Assembly: GCA_017590115.1 (NCBI GenBank)
Contig: JAGGNK010006559.1
Location: forward strand, 9,599,784 to 9,663,783
Source of the DNA: Montifringilla adamsi
Lineage: Eukaryota; Chordata; Aves; Passeriformes; Passeridae
DNA length: 64,000 nt
Reading direction: 5' to 3'
How positions within the stretch are numbered: position 1 is the first letter of the stretch; every line of letters starts with the position of its first letter. This document shows positions 52,235-64,000 of this stretch, piece after piece. The position numbers were made by a program, and so were the translations under genes. Below the pieces are notes generated by a model, which worked only from the letters and a program-made list of their open reading frames with translations, was not told where the DNA came from and searched no databases.

Positions 52235-52735
52235 TAGGGCCCTGGGTGCAACAAGTACTGCAGTGTCCATGCTATCCCACTCCTCTTCCTTCCCCTTCTG
52301 GGCCTGGGGAAGGAGGTCAGAGCCACTCCTGCTGCCGTGTGGCAGTGATTTCAGATAAGGTCTGGGATCAGCCTCCATGGGTCTCTTCCTCCCATGAGGG
52401 CTGTGCTGGAGTTCAGCCCCTTCCCTGAGCCCTGCCCCTTGCCTGGCCTGTGCTATAGGGATATGTGTAGGGATACACAAGCAACCCTTTGTGATCCTTG
52501 CCTTCCTGACTTGCCCTTTGGATAGTCCTGGGGCAGCTCTGTTTGGACCTGCCCTGCTATCCTTGATAAGAGCTGCAGGACTATATTCCGTGTCAGGACT
52601 CTGCAGCACCTCATGCAAAGTGCATAAATGTGTTTGTGCCTGTGAGATAGTGCAAGAAGGTGACACAGAAACACTGCTGATAGCAACACTCTTTACCTCT
52701 TCTGAACAAATCTGAGCCATTGGGGGAACTGTGGT
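52235..52735. other. GC-rich, CpG-poor block with a 165-codon open frame, unidentified
   Basis: About 500 bases of GC-rich sequence bounded by AT-rich DNA on both sides. The minus frame at 52223-52720 is open for 165 codons with an ATG, and two plus-strand frames (60 and 74 codons) also stay open, as expected in GC-rich DNA. The protein has no motif I know. CpG is scarce, unlike a CpG island. An old LTR or other mobile element is my best guess, but I cannot see its ends. Confidence 0.35.
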
Positions 52736-55430
52736 AATTTCTGTCAGCAGCTGCTGGGGGAAAGTGAAAAATTAATTGTTTTTCCTGTCTCTGCAGAAGC
52801 CCTTGGGCAAATGGCTAGAGGGTCATAAATGGAGAAACTAGGAAAGAAAATTTTCAAAACTTCCAAAATTCCTGTTTTGAAATTTTTTACAAGCTTTTTT
52901 TCTCTATTAAGGAACAATAATTTAAAATTGTTTCCTTCCCATGGAGCAAATTTCTGCACAGATTTACTCTTTACCTAATCTTTATTAAAAAACCTAAACC
53001 CACATTCTGAAATACTGAAATTCAAGCCTAGACCTCTGAATATGGCCTCCATAACTTTTTGCTATTTGATTAAATTAACCATGGCTCTTGCTTCAGTGTG
53101 AAGTATGAATAATAAGCATTTATTTCCTAACATCATCAGTTATGTAAAATGACTTATGGGTGTGGATGGTGTGGGAGAAGGGTATCCCAAGACACTCAGA
53201 ACTGGCCTGGTTTTACTCTGACTGAAGTTAGTGAGAATTTTCCAGAGTTTAACAAGAGCATCAGTCAGCTAATATACTTCCTTTTAAAAATATTCTTCTT
53301 AGTACTTCTAAGCTGCTTTGAAAGTCTGAAATGAAAAAGCCCTTTAGAAGTGCAATTGCTGCATTATCATTATATTGAGATGAGTTTACTTTTTTTTTTT
53401 TTTTTTTTTTTTAAAAAAAAACTGTTTAAAAGAAATACTCTTTTCAATGCATTGGAAGAGTTAGGGCTTCTGGAGAAGAATGGTATAAGTAAAGTTTAAT
53501 TTAAAAGTCAGAGGTTTATGTTTCTGGTTTTAGAGAAAATGGGGTTATACACATTATTCTTTATTTTTCATACAGAAAAAAAACCAAAACAAAACAAAAA
53601 CTTGCAATCTGATATAAACTTCTGAACATAAATGCTGCTCTTTTTTTCTAAACCAAGTAATTAATTTACCTCAGCAATAATTTCTCTTTCTATGAGAATT
53701 AGAATAAATGTCATGCTGTAATTTCAGAGATGATCAAAAAGTTAATACATAATGCCAAAACCACCATTTGGATTTCTGAATAATGTCTGAAGAAAGCACA
53801 AGGAAATATTTCTTTCATCTGTAATGGGCCTTAGAGAAAGTATTTTAAAAATAATCTAGGAAGATGGTTGAAGTTCAAAAGCAATTAAAGGCTGAGCTTT
53901 GAGATACTGCAGGTCAATATGATTGGATAATAAAGCTCTCTTAAATATAAGAAAAACATTAATCTGAGGTGCACTTCCTTGGGCTTCTTCTCAGGTTATA
54001 TCTATTTTCCATAACATTATATCTAAGCTAAAATAAAATCTGCTGTTAAATTTGTGTTTGCTAATATGATAGCCAGTAACCTTAGGGCTGGATGGGAAGG
54101 AGAAAATTGCATAATTTCAGGGCTGCTCCCTTTTATGTGAAAGGGAACTATTTTAGAGCGCTGCTAGCTGTAATCCTCTCTTAAAACACTTTCATTTGGG
54201 CATCCTTAATAGCACTCAAGCACTGCAAGCAGTTATTCATACTCAATTTTTGTGAACACGTAGTTTAATCCTGAGCTAACAGCCATAACAGGTAGCTTAG
54301 ATGAGCACACCACAAAGTTAAATAGGAGTATGCTCACTGCTTTTAGTGCAGGTACCTAATGAGAGTCGCTGCAAGCCAAAGAGGTCATGAAGATGCAGGT
54401 GTCTGTAGTTACACAGTACAGACAGATCATCAATATTGCTGAGTTGCTGTCTTCCAATTCCAGCTTTTACTCGGGATTGAGTAATAGAATAGATACATCA
54501 AAAATGGCTTTTTTATTTATTTCTTTTTTTTTTTTTTCCTGAAATCCTGGTGTTACTAATACCAGCTTCGCAATTTCACTTGTGTCACTAGGTTGGCTTT
54601 TTTCGGTTTTTTCTCTTATCTTGAATGTTTTTAATTTACAAACAGTCAATATCATAACTCATTATTTATTCTAAAATTCAGATCATTCACAATTAAGACA
54701 CCTGTATCTTTGCAGATTCCAATTAAGTAGGGAGAGTGTCAGGAGAGAGACACAAGTTTTGGAAACCAAAGTCACTTATTTAGTAGGATAACTTTAATGA
54801 GAATCCCAAAAAAATTGTACAAAAGAGGTGGAATAAGCACTTGCCATACTTTCTCAGGAAATCTGAGCTCCTTCTCAAGCCTCAATGACCATCAGTCTCT
54901 GCAGATCATGGGAAGATGCAAAAGCAGATAATGGGAGAGGATTACATCTTTGTTAATATAGCCCTTACATTTTTAATTAGCAACAGCAGAAACCTCTCTA
55001 AAGTTATCTGTCATCTCTTAGCACTCCTTTTTCTTCCCCAGTAGCAGGAATGAGTTGTCCTCTTGCCTCCACAGAAATTTTAGCAGACACTACAGGTTAT
55101 TTAAATATGCCTATCTCCTTACAGCCCTCTTCTGCCACCCACAGCTATTCCAGCTTGTACCCTGTACTTTCCATTGTTTCCTACTAATTACTCTTACCAC
55201 ACTGGAAATCAGCTGATCTTCCTCCCACCCATAGACATTTCCTATGAATTGCATTTCCCCTCTGTAATTGATCAACTGTTGTAAGGACCAAACACAGATC
55301 ATAAAAAGGGCACCATCAGGACTTGTGAATATATTTTCAAGTTACATTAATTGATCAGAGGTGAGTAAATAAGATGTCATTGTGCTGCCAAGACTTTGTA
55401 ATCACTCAAAGGGAAAGTTAAGTATGATGG
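52736..55430. other. Gene-free AT-rich region with homopolymers
   Basis: No recognisable gene. It holds the T23/A9 run at 53390-53421 and a T run at 54524-54538. Confidence 0.55.
53390..53421. repeat. T run followed directly by an A run
   Basis: Twenty-three T then nine A, giving a perfect T9/A9 palindrome at the junction. Confidence 0.95.
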
Positions 55431-55803
55431 AACCCAGTAACACAAAATCTAAGATTTATTTACTAAGTAGGATGAGTACAAGAGTTAGACAACAATTCCT
55501 ATTCTAGCTCATATATGCACACACACAGCTGTGTGTAGGCTGCCCACATCAGACAAGGTGTCCAATCCAGCTGTGATCAGCACCATGGTCTCAAGGGCAC
55601 AGGACATATGTTGTACCTGCCTGAGATGTCCAAACCCTGGATGGCAGAGTTCAGCCTGTGACAGTGATAAACACATTCATGGGTGTGTTTTCTCCAAAAG
55701 GAGCTACTGTCTTCACTATTTATTGGTTTATATTCTAAAAAATTAGTGTAAGCCACCAGAGGCATAACCCAAGGCCAGTCTCTTGACTTTCTCATGTCGT
55801 AAG
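55431..55803. other. Stretch left of the solo LTR, possibly older mobile DNA
   Basis: More GC-balanced than the flanks, with minus-strand AATAAA signals near 55458 and 55720. It might be an older LTR into which the next element inserted, but no ends are visible. Confidence 0.25.
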
Positions 55804-56555
55804 TGTCACAACCCATTGATACAAAGTGTGATGTTTGTTACGAATTCTCATCAGGCTGAACAAAGAAACCAGATGCATGTCAGGGAGCCCTTATATTTTA
55901 TTGTGCTGTCACCTTAATTCTGGCAACCAGTCCACTTTTTATACTCAAGAGGTAATATCTAACAATCCCTCAAATTCTTACAATACACTTCCACAAGAAT
56001 GGTGCCTGAAAAACTCTTAATTTTTTATAGTATAAGTTCTTAACTCCCACAACAAACTCCCCAAAAGTACTGGCTAAAAAGACACAGCACACTTCTACAT
56101 TTCCCACATTCCCACAACAGGCTTCAGTAGGGGTTAGTAAATTATGGTTGTGCTCTGCCCAGGCAATGGAAGTGGGGAAGAGAATTACAGACAGAACAGG
56201 GAGAGACAGAACAAAAACCAAAAAATATCACCAGTCCTTAAGGTGTCGTATTGGTCCTGCCTATGGATGGTCTGGAGCTGAGGCATCAAGACAAAGAAAG
56301 TGAAAGAGGAAAAAGAGAGTGGAGGATCCCAATCCACTTCTCTTTGTAGTTAACCTGGTGCACACCTCTAACATAAACTAGATTTTTTGGTAATGTTTTG
56401 TTCATGAGTACCTAGCCAGCTCTTTGTGTCCCCCTCCAGGCAGTGAGTCCAGGCAGAGGACTGAGTCTCAAGATGGAGCAGGAAGTTGACTCAGAACAGT
56501 GTTGCCCTTGTTTAACAGGACCCTCTCTTCCAATCCCATCTGTCCGGTTGTGACA
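55804..56555 (-). mobile_element. Solo LTR with 10 bp inverted ends, 752 bp
   Basis: The element starts TGTCACAACC (55804-55813) and ends with the exact reverse complement GGTTGTGACA (56546-56555). The flanking five bases are GTAAG and GTGAG, a 5 bp target duplication with one mismatch, which fits ERVL or some ERV1 elements. On the minus strand a TATA box (TATAAAAA, 55943-55936) lies about 35 bases before an AATAAA (55902-55897), as in a retroviral LTR with a short R region. There are no internal genes. I cannot name the family. The small frames inside are incidental. Confidence 0.82.
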
Positions 56556-59500
56556 GTGAGAATGCATGACAGAAAATACAAGGTCGTTTACACTACGTCT
56601 ATTGCCTCTTGATAACTAAATCACTGCCATCTTCTGGATAGATTTCATCCATGTATTACATGGATGAAAAGCTGTTAGCACTTTATCTATGCATCTTTCT
56701 TTCCAAAATTATTAGAGAAAGGTGGATATAGTCCATCTTTTTAGGGTAAGCCTTCTCCATAATAATCATTTGTGCTTTATCCCAGCCCAGTAATTTAATG
56801 TGATAGAGCTCAGCAGATATAGCCAAGTTCTTATTTAAATGATGATTTTTTGTAGGCTTCACCCTATGACATTCCCTGTCTAATTAATAACATCTCCATT
56901 TATCTCTTCTTCCTCTTTACACAATGAGCTACATCTGCAAGCATAAGCGGTGTCATAGGTGGTAGTTTTTGTTTCATTTTTTTTAAGAATAAATTCAAAC
57001 AACATAGAGAAAGCCTTAATGTCTGTTCTGATTTTAGAGTGTAATGGATACACATGACTGAAAATAGATGTCAGTTCTTAAACAAGTAGTAACACTGATA
57101 ATTATCCCAGGGTGAAGTCTACCACCTGCAAAAAGAAGAGATAAAATATTTGTCTTCAGCTTTTCCTAGAAGGTGGAATTATTTGTCGTCCTTTTAGATC
57201 AGGTGCATAAAGAAAGTGTCAGAAAATTATGGATGTCCTGTTATCCCAGTCTATTTAATATATAAAATTATAACCTTCATCAAATACAGAAAAACTAATG
57301 ATTGAAATATCAACACCATTAAATGAGATGAAAAGCCATATCCTGGTAACTGATGTCTTGGTACAGTCATAACCCCTGTAAAAACTAAGGAAAGGGTTAG
57401 GCATCTATAATCGATTGGGTAGGAGAATGTTAGAAGGATAGATTAGGCAACAGTCAGTCCTTATGTCTATGAATTTAGAAATATTTATTTCTGTGACTAG
57501 CAGTCTTCTTACCATTTTTACCACTACTTCTTAGTCCTTGCCCCTATTCACTCAGAATTATCTGCCTCATTTTTAACACTTCTCATCTATCTTGCACTCA
57601 TGTTTTTCAACTAATTTTTTTTTGTTTTCTTCTTTTTCCTCATTTCTCACCTTTAATCAGTAAAAAAGCATAAAGAACAGAAGGCAGAAAAAAGTGATTC
57701 TGTTGAGCTTAAGAAAAAGCACACCACATCAAGGTGAAATTCTGTGTTCTGTTCCTGAAACTGTATACTAACAGATGTCGAGAAAAGAATATGAACAGGA
57801 TAATAAAACTGCCTTAACACTACAATTGCTTTACCTCAAAGTATTTTCCTTTTAGAACTGCAGAAGCACCATGTATTTCTTAAGCAGTGTTAACTTTTTA
57901 CTGTCTACAGCAGGTTCTAAGGCTGTGTGAACAAATTTTCCCCTTTTTTGTTTTGTAGCATTTTGTTTTGGTTTTGATTGGTTGTTTTTGTTTGGTTTTA
58001 TTTGAGCCTGGAATTGTATATTATTGATGCAAAAAAAACCCATAATTCACATGTTAGATGGAAGCTAGAAAAAATAGTGAGGAGACAGGGCTTCATCTGC
58101 TAAGTTTATGTATTTAGGAAAGAATTTAGGAAAAACCATGTGACTGTAACCTCTAGTCTGCTGATAGTTTCTTTGTTGGTGGTGTTTTTTTTTTTTCCTT
58201 GTTCCTAAGACCTCTCTTAGTTTTAATACACGTCTAGGAAAGCAATCTGGCTTTCAACTGGCAAAATAGTTGAAGAATTTTGTTGATACCCATATAAATT
58301 ATATTTTGCATCTGTCTTAACATTCCTTCTCATTTCAGAAGGCAGTAACTGTTTGTAGGCATGCATGACACATGGGTAATCTCTTCTGGAATTAATTCTT
58401 TAAATTCAGTGCACATGAAATTACCATTTATAACAGTTAACTCATGGTTACAATTTCATTAACTTCTGTTTTAATAAGTTTCTTGACACAATTTTCATAA
58501 GCTTCAGAAATTTTAATCTAACATGTCTAGCTGGTTTTTTTATTCATGGCAGGAGGAAGTTTGTTTTGCTTCATCTACAGTACAACTACTCTGTACATGC
58601 GGGAGAAAATAGATTCTCTATTGAAGCATTCATAGTAGTTGAAATGTTCCAAATTTGCAAGTATATCTATTCAAGTGGAAATGAGACCAAGTTATTCTGT
58701 ACTTGGTGACTCCTGTCACTGATATCTTGAAATTCAAGTAGTCTTCCTCTAACTAACCTATGTTAAGATAAACAGTTTCCTCTTCTGCTTCTTATTTTTT
58801 GTTTATTTTCAAAACTTTACTTCAAAAAAAGAAAAATAGGAAAAAGATGTATCACATGTATCAGATACCAACAATGATGAAAAAAACAGGTTATTTTTTT
58901 CTCTTCTGTATAATTTAACTTCTTTTATGTAGAATTTTTTTCTCCTTTTTTAAACATTAAGCATCTTCACATGTATTCTTCATTTTGAAATCTCTACTAG
59001 CAGAGGCATCCCACAATGCAATGGGATGCCCCATTGATTTTCCAATTTTGAGATTTAAGAAGCCTAAATATTATTTTGAACCCAATTCTTTATTTCAGGG
59101 AGCCCATACTGACAAATGGAAACCTTCAATTTGTACTTCAATTAGAAAATTCCAGAGAAAGCAAGCTGAATTTCAAGGTTATGATTGCAGTTTTGTTGCA
59201 ATCCAATGAATCTCATAGAAACCTGTAAGTACTACTTTCCAATAGGTATAAAAATATATCAGTCATTGAGATTTTTTTTTAAGTTCATAAGTTTGCAAGT
59301 ATTAAAATTTATTTGAGACATGCTGCATTCATACTCCCACAGAGACTTGAGTGTATTTATTTAATTCTTCCACTTCCATTCACTTAAGACCACCTGAGAA
59401 CTCTCACTCTGTATGCTTTGCAGAGGGTATAGTAATAATATATTTTAAAATCTCAGTAGTGACTACAAACAGTTTATAGGACTTTGAAATTAATGATCTG

Positions 59501-59913
59501 AAGCTGAAATTCTTAGATCCAACCACGTTAATATTTATTCATACCTTTCATGCCATCATTAATGCAGTGGAGCACAGTCAAACAGATACCAAGCTTCTAA
59601 GATTCAGCTCATGAAGAGCTAACAAGAAAGTCAGACTTATTCTCATTGGAAATGAAGAAACCTTGTGATGTCCTAATTAAAGTACTGCTGTTTCAAAGAT
59701 GGTAAATAACACTGATCCAAGTAAGAATTAATAGTTGCAAAGAACATCATGATCTCAAAAAGTAGTAAAAATCCATAAATAATTTATTGTAAAACATTTT
59801 CTTCCTTCATATGACAATGTTGTACTTAGGAAACAAAGAAAAAGTGTATTTTTTACATCTATATCCAGAAAATGTTCAAGACTTAAATGTTAAAAAAAAT
59901 TTAGTTAGGGTTG
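56556..59913. other. Gene-free AT-rich region with T/G tracts
   Basis: No recognisable gene. T/G-rich tract at 57940-58005 and a T run near 58185-58197. Otherwise featureless. Confidence 0.55.
57940..58005. repeat. T/G-rich low-complexity tract
   Basis: Degenerate TTTTG and TTGG units. Confidence 0.88.
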
Positions 59914-60024
59914 AGTTTGGTGTTGTTTTTTTTTGTTTGTTTGTTTGTTTGTTGGTTGTTTGGGTTTTATTTGGTTTTTTTTGGGGGGGGTTTCTGTTTT
60001 GTTTGTTTGTTTGTTTGTTTTTTT
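59914..60024. repeat. (TTTG)n-rich low-complexity tract
   Basis: Two clusters of TTTG units separated by TTGG-rich sequence and a run of eight G. The 90-codon frame here is a repeat artefact. Confidence 0.95.
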
Positions 60025-61674
60025 ACATAACCAATAATAAAAAGGAAGTTGTTAAGTTTAGTTATGTACTGAAAATTACATAAGCAGATTCTGGTGCTCC
60101 TTTAAGATCCTTTTGCTGAAGAGAGCATTCCAGGGCTGGTGGAGACTGGGCAGATGATTGTGGAAAAACCCACTGTTCAGAAAGGTATCAAAGTATTTTT
60201 GATTTAGCACAGATCTTTTTGTAGTAATGGACTTCAGGTACCTAAAATATGATAAAATGTTCCTTTCATGTTTTTTCTCCCTATACGTCTGAGAAGCAAG
60301 TCTTGGGATGTTTCTATCTTAAAAGCCTTGGGATAGGAATGAGGGATTGTTGGCACATCTTGGATATTGTTATGAAATTTTTAGATTGAGAAGATATCTC
60401 GGTGTTCTTTCAAGAGTTTAATGACATTGCAAATTCTTCTAGGTAGTGCTCTTAACATGTTAATGACCATATTTAAACAAAATCATTAATTAATTATCAA
60501 TATAAATGCCCCTAAATTGTGGGGAGGTGGCTAGTCCCAGTTATTTCAAAGAGCTGAAAGAAAAAATATCAGCTGAAAGAAAAAATATCAGCTAGGATGT
60601 GCAAGTTCAACCAGGAAATTATTTCAGTATCACATAAACCAGCTTAATACCCCTCTATTTTATAGGTGAGAAAGTTCAACATTAATTTTAGATGGAATTA
60701 GCTTTTTCAGCAATAAGAATGCTGCAGATTACTTCACCTGGGCTACTTTGGCAAGGACTTCAATAGCAAACCTGGTGGGTCAATTAAATGTAAGTGCTAC
60801 ACTGAACCTGTCCTTTGAACGAAGAAATCCTATTGAAGAGCAATTTCTCCAATACAAGGAAAATGGAAAATTGATTTACAGTCTAAATGTGTCAGTTCTT
60901 AAAAATAGAGATATAACGAGGGTCTATAGAATGTCAGATAAAGAAACAGAGGACTGAATGGGGGAACAGATAACACTTCAACATAAATGAAGTGTAATTG
61001 TTCAATCAATAGTTTGCTTTAAAGGTTTAGGTAAGATTTCATTAGACATAGATCAAACAGGTGTCTCTTTGTACAGAGAGCAATGAACTGCAGGTTTACG
61101 GTGGGAAAACACTCAGAAAAGAATTAAAACTATTAAAAGCAACTAAAATGCACTGAAGCAGATCATGGTAATGAATAGTTTTTAACACCAGCTAAATAGT
61201 ATCCTTTATCTTTCTTTCCCTCTCCCTCCCTGCCCTACTTCTGTGTCACCAGAGGTAGCCACTGAGGTAGGTTGGTTGCTGAAAAAGCTTTCCATTTCAA
61301 GTATTGTTGCAACATGGCAGGTGTCTTTAAGTATGAAGCAGCTGCTGCTAAGATTAAAATCCATAAAATGAGTAGAATCGCATTCAGGCTCAATGCATTG
61401 CATACAAATAGATATTTTCCTACAGGACCATTCCCCAAGTATCAATGCAAACATTTCTAACTGGTTTAAGCAGCCCTCCTCCTGCTTTTAAGAGGTTCAG
61501 CAATCTAATCAGGGAGTAACAGCAACACTGTGATTTACAGCACACTTAAAAAAGCAAATACTCAAACAAATAACGGGAACAGACATGCTTGCTCTCTATA
61601 AATACTCCAGAAATGAGCAGGGTAGTAAAATGCCCAGGAGGAGAAAGAACATTTTAAACTAAAGGACAATGTTG
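60025..61674. other. Gene-free AT-rich stretch
   Basis: No recognisable gene. It holds the 19 bp duplication at 60552-60589. The 69-codon plus frame at 60748-60957 has no known motif. Confidence 0.55.
60552..60589. repeat. 19 bp tandem duplication
   Basis: AGCTGAAAGAAAAAATATC occurs twice in a row without mismatch. Confidence 0.97.
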
Positions 61675-61860
61675 GCAATTGGCAATATATAAATTTAGAC
61701 TGGAAATAAGGAGATTGCTAACTATTAGAAGAGTCAGACTATGGAACAAACTCCCAGAGGGAGTAGTGAAGGAAAAATATCTACTATATTTAAAGACACT
61801 TACAAAAAATTTTGTGAAAGCTATTGGAGAATGATAGAGAAATATAATAGAGAAAACAGA
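61675..61860 (+). mobile_element. Possible ancient LINE 3' fragment (CR1/L3-like)
   Basis: The sequence 'tttagactggaaataagg', 'aactattagaagagtcagac', 'tatggaacaaactcccagag' and 'ggagtagtgaagg' resembles the conserved end of LINE reverse transcriptase proteins (xRLxxRxxxF ... WNxLPxEVVE). It is too decayed to assign firmly. Confidence 0.4.
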
Positions 61861-63399
61861 TTAAGCCAGTTTGCCCAGATTTTTTGCAGCCTTCTGTCAT
61901 ACTGTAACAAGCTTCATCAAAGGAGCTCCATTCTTGTGCTCCCAGGCTGTCCACAGATGTTTCAGTGCCACACTAAATGGGGACCAGATTGACAAATTAA
62001 AAGGTGCAGGAAGACATGATTGTCCACAGCAGTGTTAGCAGCCAATCTCTTATTTTTCTCTAACCTCCTTAGACAGCTGCTCTACAGCTTCCAGGTGAAT
62101 GATGAAGAGATGAATAGCAATTCATAGGGTGATACCAATTTCCATCTCTTTCAGTTGGCTGGAAATGGTATTTTAACTCAGAAAAGTTACAATATTCATT
62201 GAATGCGTTGCATATAGTTTGCAAATCTGAAGTGGAGAATAATTTGATTTCATAGGCCTATTTCCTACATATACCCATCACATATTTCAGAACAGGATAT
62301 GTAAATGAACTGAAGCTTATGCCTACTACTCTGGCTAGATGGTATTAATTACTGAGGGCATAAACCCACATAGTCCTTCAAGAGCATCCCTTAAGACCCC
62401 TAAGTACATTATTGCTTAACCTCCTTACTGTTCTCTAAAAGAAATCAGCTGCAGGGCTTGTATTAGAAACCCTGACACTAACTGAAGTCACTGCTGGAAT
62501 GTCCACAGCCATGAATGGAGTTTCCATTCCACTTGGAGCTTCCCAGGGCAGTAGTTCAATTGCATATCAAGATTTTCAAGCCATTGAAGCAAGGTTTTGC
62601 CAATTGGATTAAAAAAACCTCATAGAGCTATGCTAGATTTACTTGTCTAAAAGTCAAGCCTTTCTTTTTAGTTGATTTATGTTTCAGTACAAAATCAAAA
62701 AAAAAAATCAAAAAGAAATTCATGAGTGCCTACCATTTCAAAAGTTTAGTAGAAATATAGAACTTGAAGTCTGAAAGATAGTTGTGGTCCATCAACAGAG
62801 GATGCTACCCCAAAATCAACTTCAATAGCAAAGGTACATCCAAAGTGATGGATTGAAATCCAACACTAATGAAATTATTATATTGTCCTTTGCAGAAAAT
62901 GCCAGAAAGTGATCTCAAACCAATTTTGCTGATAGTGCAATATCAGTGCAAGAGCACTGATACTTTAAATGCTCATTGGCATTTCATTTAGAAAGTTTTA
63001 AGACACAACAATGAGCCTTATTAGAAGGGCCAGCAGCTAATCTAATGACACAAGACTGCTTGTCTCCATCTGTATCCTTGCAGACTTTTAGGTACTTTAC
63101 TTTTTTTCTTGAAGTTTGTCTTAAATCTACGAGTACTTATCCTGCAAAGAAAGGAAAGGGAGATGGTTCTCAAATTACTGCTTCTAAAAGCCACATCCAC
63201 TTGGTAAAATATAGCAGTCTAATGGTGCCTTACACCCTTGAAAACCCTTGAATGGATTTCATACCTGGCAAAAAAACCAAAATAAAACCAAACAAAAAAC
63301 AAAACTATGATGACTGCACAGAGTATTTGTTAAAAAAAAAAACAGTAACCAAGGAAGAGGCTAGAAGTCATCATTCCAGTGGGAAGAGAAATAGAGAAA
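61861..63399. other. Gene-free AT-rich stretch
   Basis: Nothing recognised apart from an A/C-rich tract at 63268-63306. Confidence 0.6.
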
Positions 63400-63580
63400 T
63401 ATTCCATTCAGTCACTTAAATATTCAATTCAGTCACTTTAATGGAACTAATAGGCTGAGATTTTCAAGGCTGAGAACCTCCTGTCATAAAGGAAATGTGG
63501 TGATGTTTTAAGGGAACTATTAGGCTGAGATTTTCAAGGCTGAGAACCTCCTGTCATAAAGGAAAAAGTGGTGATGAGGA
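63400..63580. repeat. Two nested tandem duplications (20 bp and 70 bp)
   Basis: ATATTC(C/A)ATTCAGTCACTT is repeated at 63400 and 63420. Directly after, a 70 bp unit starting GGAACTA and containing GGCTGAGATTTTCAAGGC occurs at 63443-63512 and 63513-63580, nearly identical. Confidence 0.95.
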
Positions 63581-64000
63581 AAATAAACATTTCCTTTGTT
63601 CTGTAAAATAAGATATACATGATCGACACTCACAGTCCAGAAACACTTCTCAGAACCCAAGTATTTCCTTAGGTTAGTGAATAAGATAATGAGTAAGCTA
63701 TGAAGTTGTGCTCTTTTTTCTTTCTTCTATCTGTTCTGATTCTTATATTTTACTACATCACAATTATGTATGAGAATCAAAGGAGAACAATATTACCTGG
63801 AGCAGCCTGGATAGAATTGCCGAAGATTTCTTCCAGGACAATGAAAAATCTGAATTTTGGGGCCATTAGGACCGAGTCTTTCTATTTGGTAAATATCTAA
63901 ACCATTAGAGGATTAAAAAAAAAATCTATGTAAAAGATAGATTATCATGATAATTCAAACCTTTAAAGGCACTCAAGGGGTTTCACATTATTTTTTGACT
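63581..64000. other. Gene-free stretch to window end
   Basis: Nothing recognised. Confidence 0.6.

Noticed and set aside
55431..55803. A second LTR hosting the 55804-56555 insertion
   Set aside because: AATAAA signals are present on the minus strand, but no TG...CA ends or family match can be seen.
61741..61992. 83-codon plus-strand frame as a gene
   Set aside because: Its first part overlaps a likely LINE relic and the rest has no motif.

Overview
This 64 kb window looks like gene-free DNA from a bird macrochromosome. It is strongly AT-rich. I could not recognise a protein-coding gene, a tRNA or an rRNA. The bird assignment rests on the repeats. There are several CR1 LINE fragments, some ending in the avian ATTCTATG-type 3' tail. 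There are also LTRs of endogenous retroviruses that match, from memory, families common in birds. The ERVK-type LTR at 42097-42504 makes a passerine more likely, but that step is inference. The longest open frames are short (at most about 165 codons). Those above about 110 codons fall inside LTRs, CR1 remnants, simple repeats or GC-rich patches.

Layout: 1-900 is a decayed CR1 ORF2 fragment, with a CR1 3' tail at 1488-1580. A CR1 3' end lies on the minus strand at 7096-7420 and another on the plus strand at 13235-13437. At 19458-19734 there is a short duplication, an oligo-T run and a 204 bp LTR-like segment. A 196 bp polypurine tract (22201-22396) abuts an unexplained GC-rich block (22397-23110). 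An assembly gap follows a run of G at 25980-26019. At 26645-27846 a CR1 keeps its 5' region, endonuclease start and 3' end but lacks the middle. A truncated LTR abuts a CR1 at 32432-33186. A possible exon lies at 38012-38272 on the minus strand. Solo LTRs occur at 40361-40943, 42097-42504, 50255-51268 and 55804-56555. An old LINE 3' fragment may lie at 61675-61860.

Between these the sequence is AT-rich and unique-looking, with microsatellites, homopolymers and small local duplications. It could be an intergenic desert or the inside of a very large intron; the sequence alone does not decide. There is no operon-like organisation, and no set of genes that work together. I did not find an undescribed biological system. 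The observations most worth a second look are the internally deleted CR1, the possible exon near 38.1 kb, the solo LTRs with inverted ends and near-matching target-site duplications, and the GC-rich patches at 22.4-23.1, 48.5-48.85 and 52.2-52.7 kb.
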